From DALYDK01 sp964415715 (GTDB lineage Bacteria > Patescibacteriota > Saccharimonadia > Saccharimonadales > CAIOMD01): DNA of 6,468 nt. A program made the translations under genes and the position numbers. Each line of letters starts with the position of its first letter. Positions within the stretch are counted from its first letter, which is position 1. The stretch spans positions 1 to 6,468 of the forward strand of contig CAYQBK010000051.1 of the NCBI GenBank assembly GCA_964415715.1, in the 5' to 3' direction. Shown in pieces: positions 4,480 to 6,468 of the stretch. The notes under the pieces were generated by a model. That model worked only from the letters and a program-made list of their open reading frames with translations. It ran no database searches and was not told the DNA's origin.

Positions 4480-6468
4480 ATGGCAGATACTACTCAATCA
4501 CAACAGTCGTCAGCTGAAAATCTTACTAGCAATTCTCAAGATAGACCGATATCTATGGGGGATATAATCAACCCGACCGATAGTCTAGACTACGGTATAA
4601 CTACAGCTCAACTAGAAAATCAAACTCGCTATGCTAACTTTGGCGAAGACCCAAGGCTATTATATCGTCGCAAACTGATGTGGTTCACTGCTATATTGTT
4701 AGCAATATTGCTGGTTGTATCTGGTACTAGCTTTGCTATTTTTCAGCTAACTAAATCAAATAAAAATAACAGCACCACTCAGCCGACCACTGCCAAAGGC
4801 ATCACTATTCCACTAGAAGAGATATCCAATAAAGCTCGTGTATCACTGGGTCAACCTAGCCGACTGGATATCATGGGTACTGTCAATATCACTGGGGTAT
4901 TAAACCTAAATCCTGAAGCCAGACCAACTAACCCTCAACTAGGCACAATCTACCTCGATAGCAGTGATCATAAAATATATTACTACAACGGCACTAGCTT
5001 TATAGAGTGGGGTTCAAATACACAACAGCCAAACACTGTATTAACCCAACCCGCTGACTATGTAAAACTCTTGCCTGTTGGTGACCAGACAGCCCAAACT
5101 GGCAACCTAGCAGTTACGGGTAGTGTGGCAGCTGGTAGCTTTGCTGGTTCTGGCTCAGGATTAACTAACCTAAATGCTAGCAATATAAATAGTGGACAGC
5201 TGGGTAATAGCTACCTAGTAGGTAACGGAGCTATTAACATAACAGCAGGTATTGGTTTAGGTGGTGGTGGAAGTGTGGTTTTGGGCGGTTCAACACTACT
5301 CAATCTAGCAAATACATCTGTTTTAGCTGGTGGTTATGGCTCAAGCGGTAGTGTCGCTAGTTTTAGTGTGGATCAGCAAGGTCGTTTAGTATCAGCAAGC
5401 AATGTTTCTATTGCCATAGACAGTAGTCAAATAATATCAGGTGTATTGGTTGATAGTAGATTAAGCTCCAATGTTACACTTCAGGGCAATAATTTTAATG
5501 GCACAAACCAGCTTATTCAAACAACTGCCATGGGCGAATACCCAGCCCTAAACGGTGGAAATATAGCAAATCTAAACGCTACTAATATATCTAGTGGCAC
5601 AGTTGGAGTTAGTGTGGGTGGAACAGGTCAAAGCAGTATCAATAGTGGTGATATTTTGGTGGGCTCAGCTGGTAATACCATGGCGAAGCTCGGTGTTGGT
5701 GGACTAAATACTTGTCTTATTAGCAATGGCTTAAACCCTGTATGGGGTAGTTGTAATACTGGTGGTGGGGGTTTTACTAATCTAACCCTAGCTGGCAGTA
5801 GTGGCACACCACAGATCATAACAGACACAGACACCATGACTATTGCAGCTGGTACAAACATCAATACAACTGCCGGTCCATCAGGTACGGTGACCGTTTC
5901 GACTGTCAATACACCAACCTTTTTCGGCCTAGTGTCTGCTAACGGTGGCTTAGATGTCACAGGGAATCTGCTTGTATCTGGCGGCACTATTAACACAGCT
6001 ACAATATCTGGCGGTACACTTAGTGGTGGTACCGTGTCTGGTGGTAGCCTAAGCACGACAACTGTCAACGGAGTAAATACAGCCAATATTGTTGTTACAT
6101 CTGGAAGCTATGCTGATCCTGCTTGGCTAACTAGCTTAGCCAAAAGTAAAGTTGGACTAGGCAATGTTGAAAACACAGCCCTCAGCACCTGGGCCGGTAG
6201 CGCCAACATAAACACCCTGGGTACTATAACTTCGGGTAGTTGGACGGGTGCGGTTATTGCAGATAGCTACGTAGCTGACAATTTAACTGTTTCATCTGCT
6301 GGCTCGGTAGACTGGTCTGCACTAAATAATTATCCAGTGGCTTGTAGTGCTGGCCAAGCGATAAATGGGCTCGGTGATACACCAAGCTGCATGGCCTTTG
6401 CTCCGACTAGTGGTAGTACTAGCTACATCCAAAACCAAAACGCAGCCCAACAAGCAGCCAGCAAGTAT
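4480..6468 (+). CDS. Signal-anchored surface protein with phage-tail-fibre-like modules (3' end beyond the window)
   Basis: The frame is open for 663 codons to the window edge. A polar N-terminal tail (1-65) ends in RRK. One membrane helix (about 66-90) follows, so the basic side stays in the cytoplasm and the rest is outside, a type II signal anchor without a cleavage site. Exterior modules in order: GTIYLDSSDHKIYYYNGTSF (155-174), like fibre 'GTLYYDTTTNKLYYYDG' units; LTNLNASNINSG (228-239), repeated as IANLNATNISSG (362-373); GGTGQSSINSGDILVG (380-395), ending in PVWGSC; a five-residue-period array (500-529); SGSYADPAWLTSLAKSKV (541-558); LGNVENTALSTWAGS (560-574) with LGTITSGSWTG (580-590); a Cys pair (622, 637); and YIQNQNAAQQAA (649-660). 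All are phage fibre or adhesin-style units rich in Gly, Ser, Thr and Asn. I infer a long beta-rich stalk for contact with another cell or surface. An S74-type chaperone end may lie past the window, but that is not visible. Confidence 0.85.
   Translation, partial: MADTTQSQQSSAENLTSNSQDRPISMGDIINPTDSLDYGITTAQLENQTRYANFGEDPRLLYRRKLMWFTAILLAILLVVSGTSFAIFQLTKSNKNNSTTQPTTAKGITIPLEEISNKARVSLGQPSRLDIMGTVNITGVLNLNPEARPTNPQLGTIYLDSSDHKIYYYNGTSFIEWGSNTQQPNTVLTQPADYVKLLPVGDQTAQTGNLAVTGSVAAGSFAGSGSGLTNLNASNINSGQLGNSYLVGNGAINITAGIGLGGGGSVVLGGSTLLNLANTSVLAGGYGSSGSVASFSVDQQGRLVSASNVSIAIDSSQIISGVLVDSRLSSNVTLQGNNFNGTNQLIQTTAMGEYPALNGGNIANLNATNISSGTVGVSVGGTGQSSINSGDILVGSAGNTMAKLGVGGLNTCLISNGLNPVWGSCNTGGGGFTNLTLAGSSGTPQIITDTDTMTIAAGTNINTTAGPSGTVTVSTVNTPTFFGLVSANGGLDVTGNLLVSGGTINTATISGGTLSGGTVSGGSLSTTTVNGVNTANIVVTSGSYADPAWLTSLAKSKVGLGNVENTALSTWAGSANINTLGTITSGSWTGAVIADSYVADNLTVSSAGSVDWSALNNYPVACSAGQAINGLGDTPSCMAFAPTSGSTSYIQNQNAAQQAASKY
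5977..6066 (+). repeat. 15-base-period repeat coding a pentapeptide array
   Basis: Six tandem 15-base units encode SGGTI, NTATI, SGGTL, SGGTV, SGGSL and STTTV (residues 500-529 of the fibre-like protein). Four are close DNA copies starting TCTGG or AGTGG. A hydrophobic residue falls at every fifth position (499, 504, 509, 514, 519, 524, 529), as in right-handed pentapeptide-type beta helices. The third codons differ between units, so the repeat is old or under protein-level selection rather than a fresh duplication. Confidence 0.7.

Noticed and set aside
5761..5775. G5T4 tract (GGTGGGGGTTTT) as a phase-variation slippage site
   Set aside because: Five G is too short for usual phase-variable tracts, and the frame is open on both sides.
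5628..6086. 152-codon open frame on the minus strand inside the fibre gene
   Set aside because: It is a Pro/Val-rich mirror of the Gly/Thr/Ser-rich repeats, with no ribosome binding site or recognisable family. Repetitive GGT/ACT codons avoid stops on the other strand.
86..6468. Alternative genetic code with UGA as glycine
   Set aside because: No in-frame TGA occurs in the four genes; stops used are TAA and TAG, and glycine is GGN throughout.
4480..6468. Prophage tail region
   Set aside because: The protein has a cellular membrane anchor and its neighbours are ileS, rplU and a membrane protein. No capsid, portal, integrase or att-like repeat is seen in the window, though the downstream side is unseen.

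Overview
The window is AT-rich and every supported gene lies on the + strand. Its contents suggest a member of the Patescibacteria (candidate phyla radiation), possibly Saccharibacteria. The reasons are the style of the isoleucyl-tRNA synthetase, a lone ribosomal protein L21 gene with no L27 gene after it, and two large surface-type proteins built from tail-fibre-like motifs that I associate with that group. UGA is not read through in any frame I followed, and glycine is encoded by GGN codons. This argues against the UGA=Gly lineages (Gracilibacteria/Absconditabacteria). The lineage call is inference; no search was possible.

Layout. Bases 1-60 are the 3' end of a T-box riboswitch leader, showing the antiterminator hairpin with its UGGUACC bulge and a following T-run. 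It controls ileS (86-2995, GTG start), a complete isoleucyl-tRNA synthetase of the archaeal/eukaryotic-like type with HFGT in place of HIGH. After 73 bases holding a well-formed extended -10 promoter comes rplU (3069-3374, GTG start, ribosomal protein L21), closed by a probable intrinsic terminator. A 271-base AT-rich spacer (3375-3645) holds that terminator, several inverted repeats and a weak promoter candidate, but no convincing gene.

The last third is a two-gene operon for the cell surface. The first gene (3646-4476) encodes a 276-residue exported membrane protein. Its ectodomain resembles the 'GpI.kGD.lt.S...G.A.KA....viG.A' domain that usually sits inside tail-fibre-like proteins. Three bases after its stop begins a long type II signal-anchored protein (4480 to beyond the window end), with a short cytoplasmic tail, one membrane helix and an extended exterior of phage-tail-fibre-like modules, including a perfect five-residue-period array. 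The two proteins probably act together as a surface appendage or adhesin and its membrane partner; that functional link is inference from gene order and domain content.
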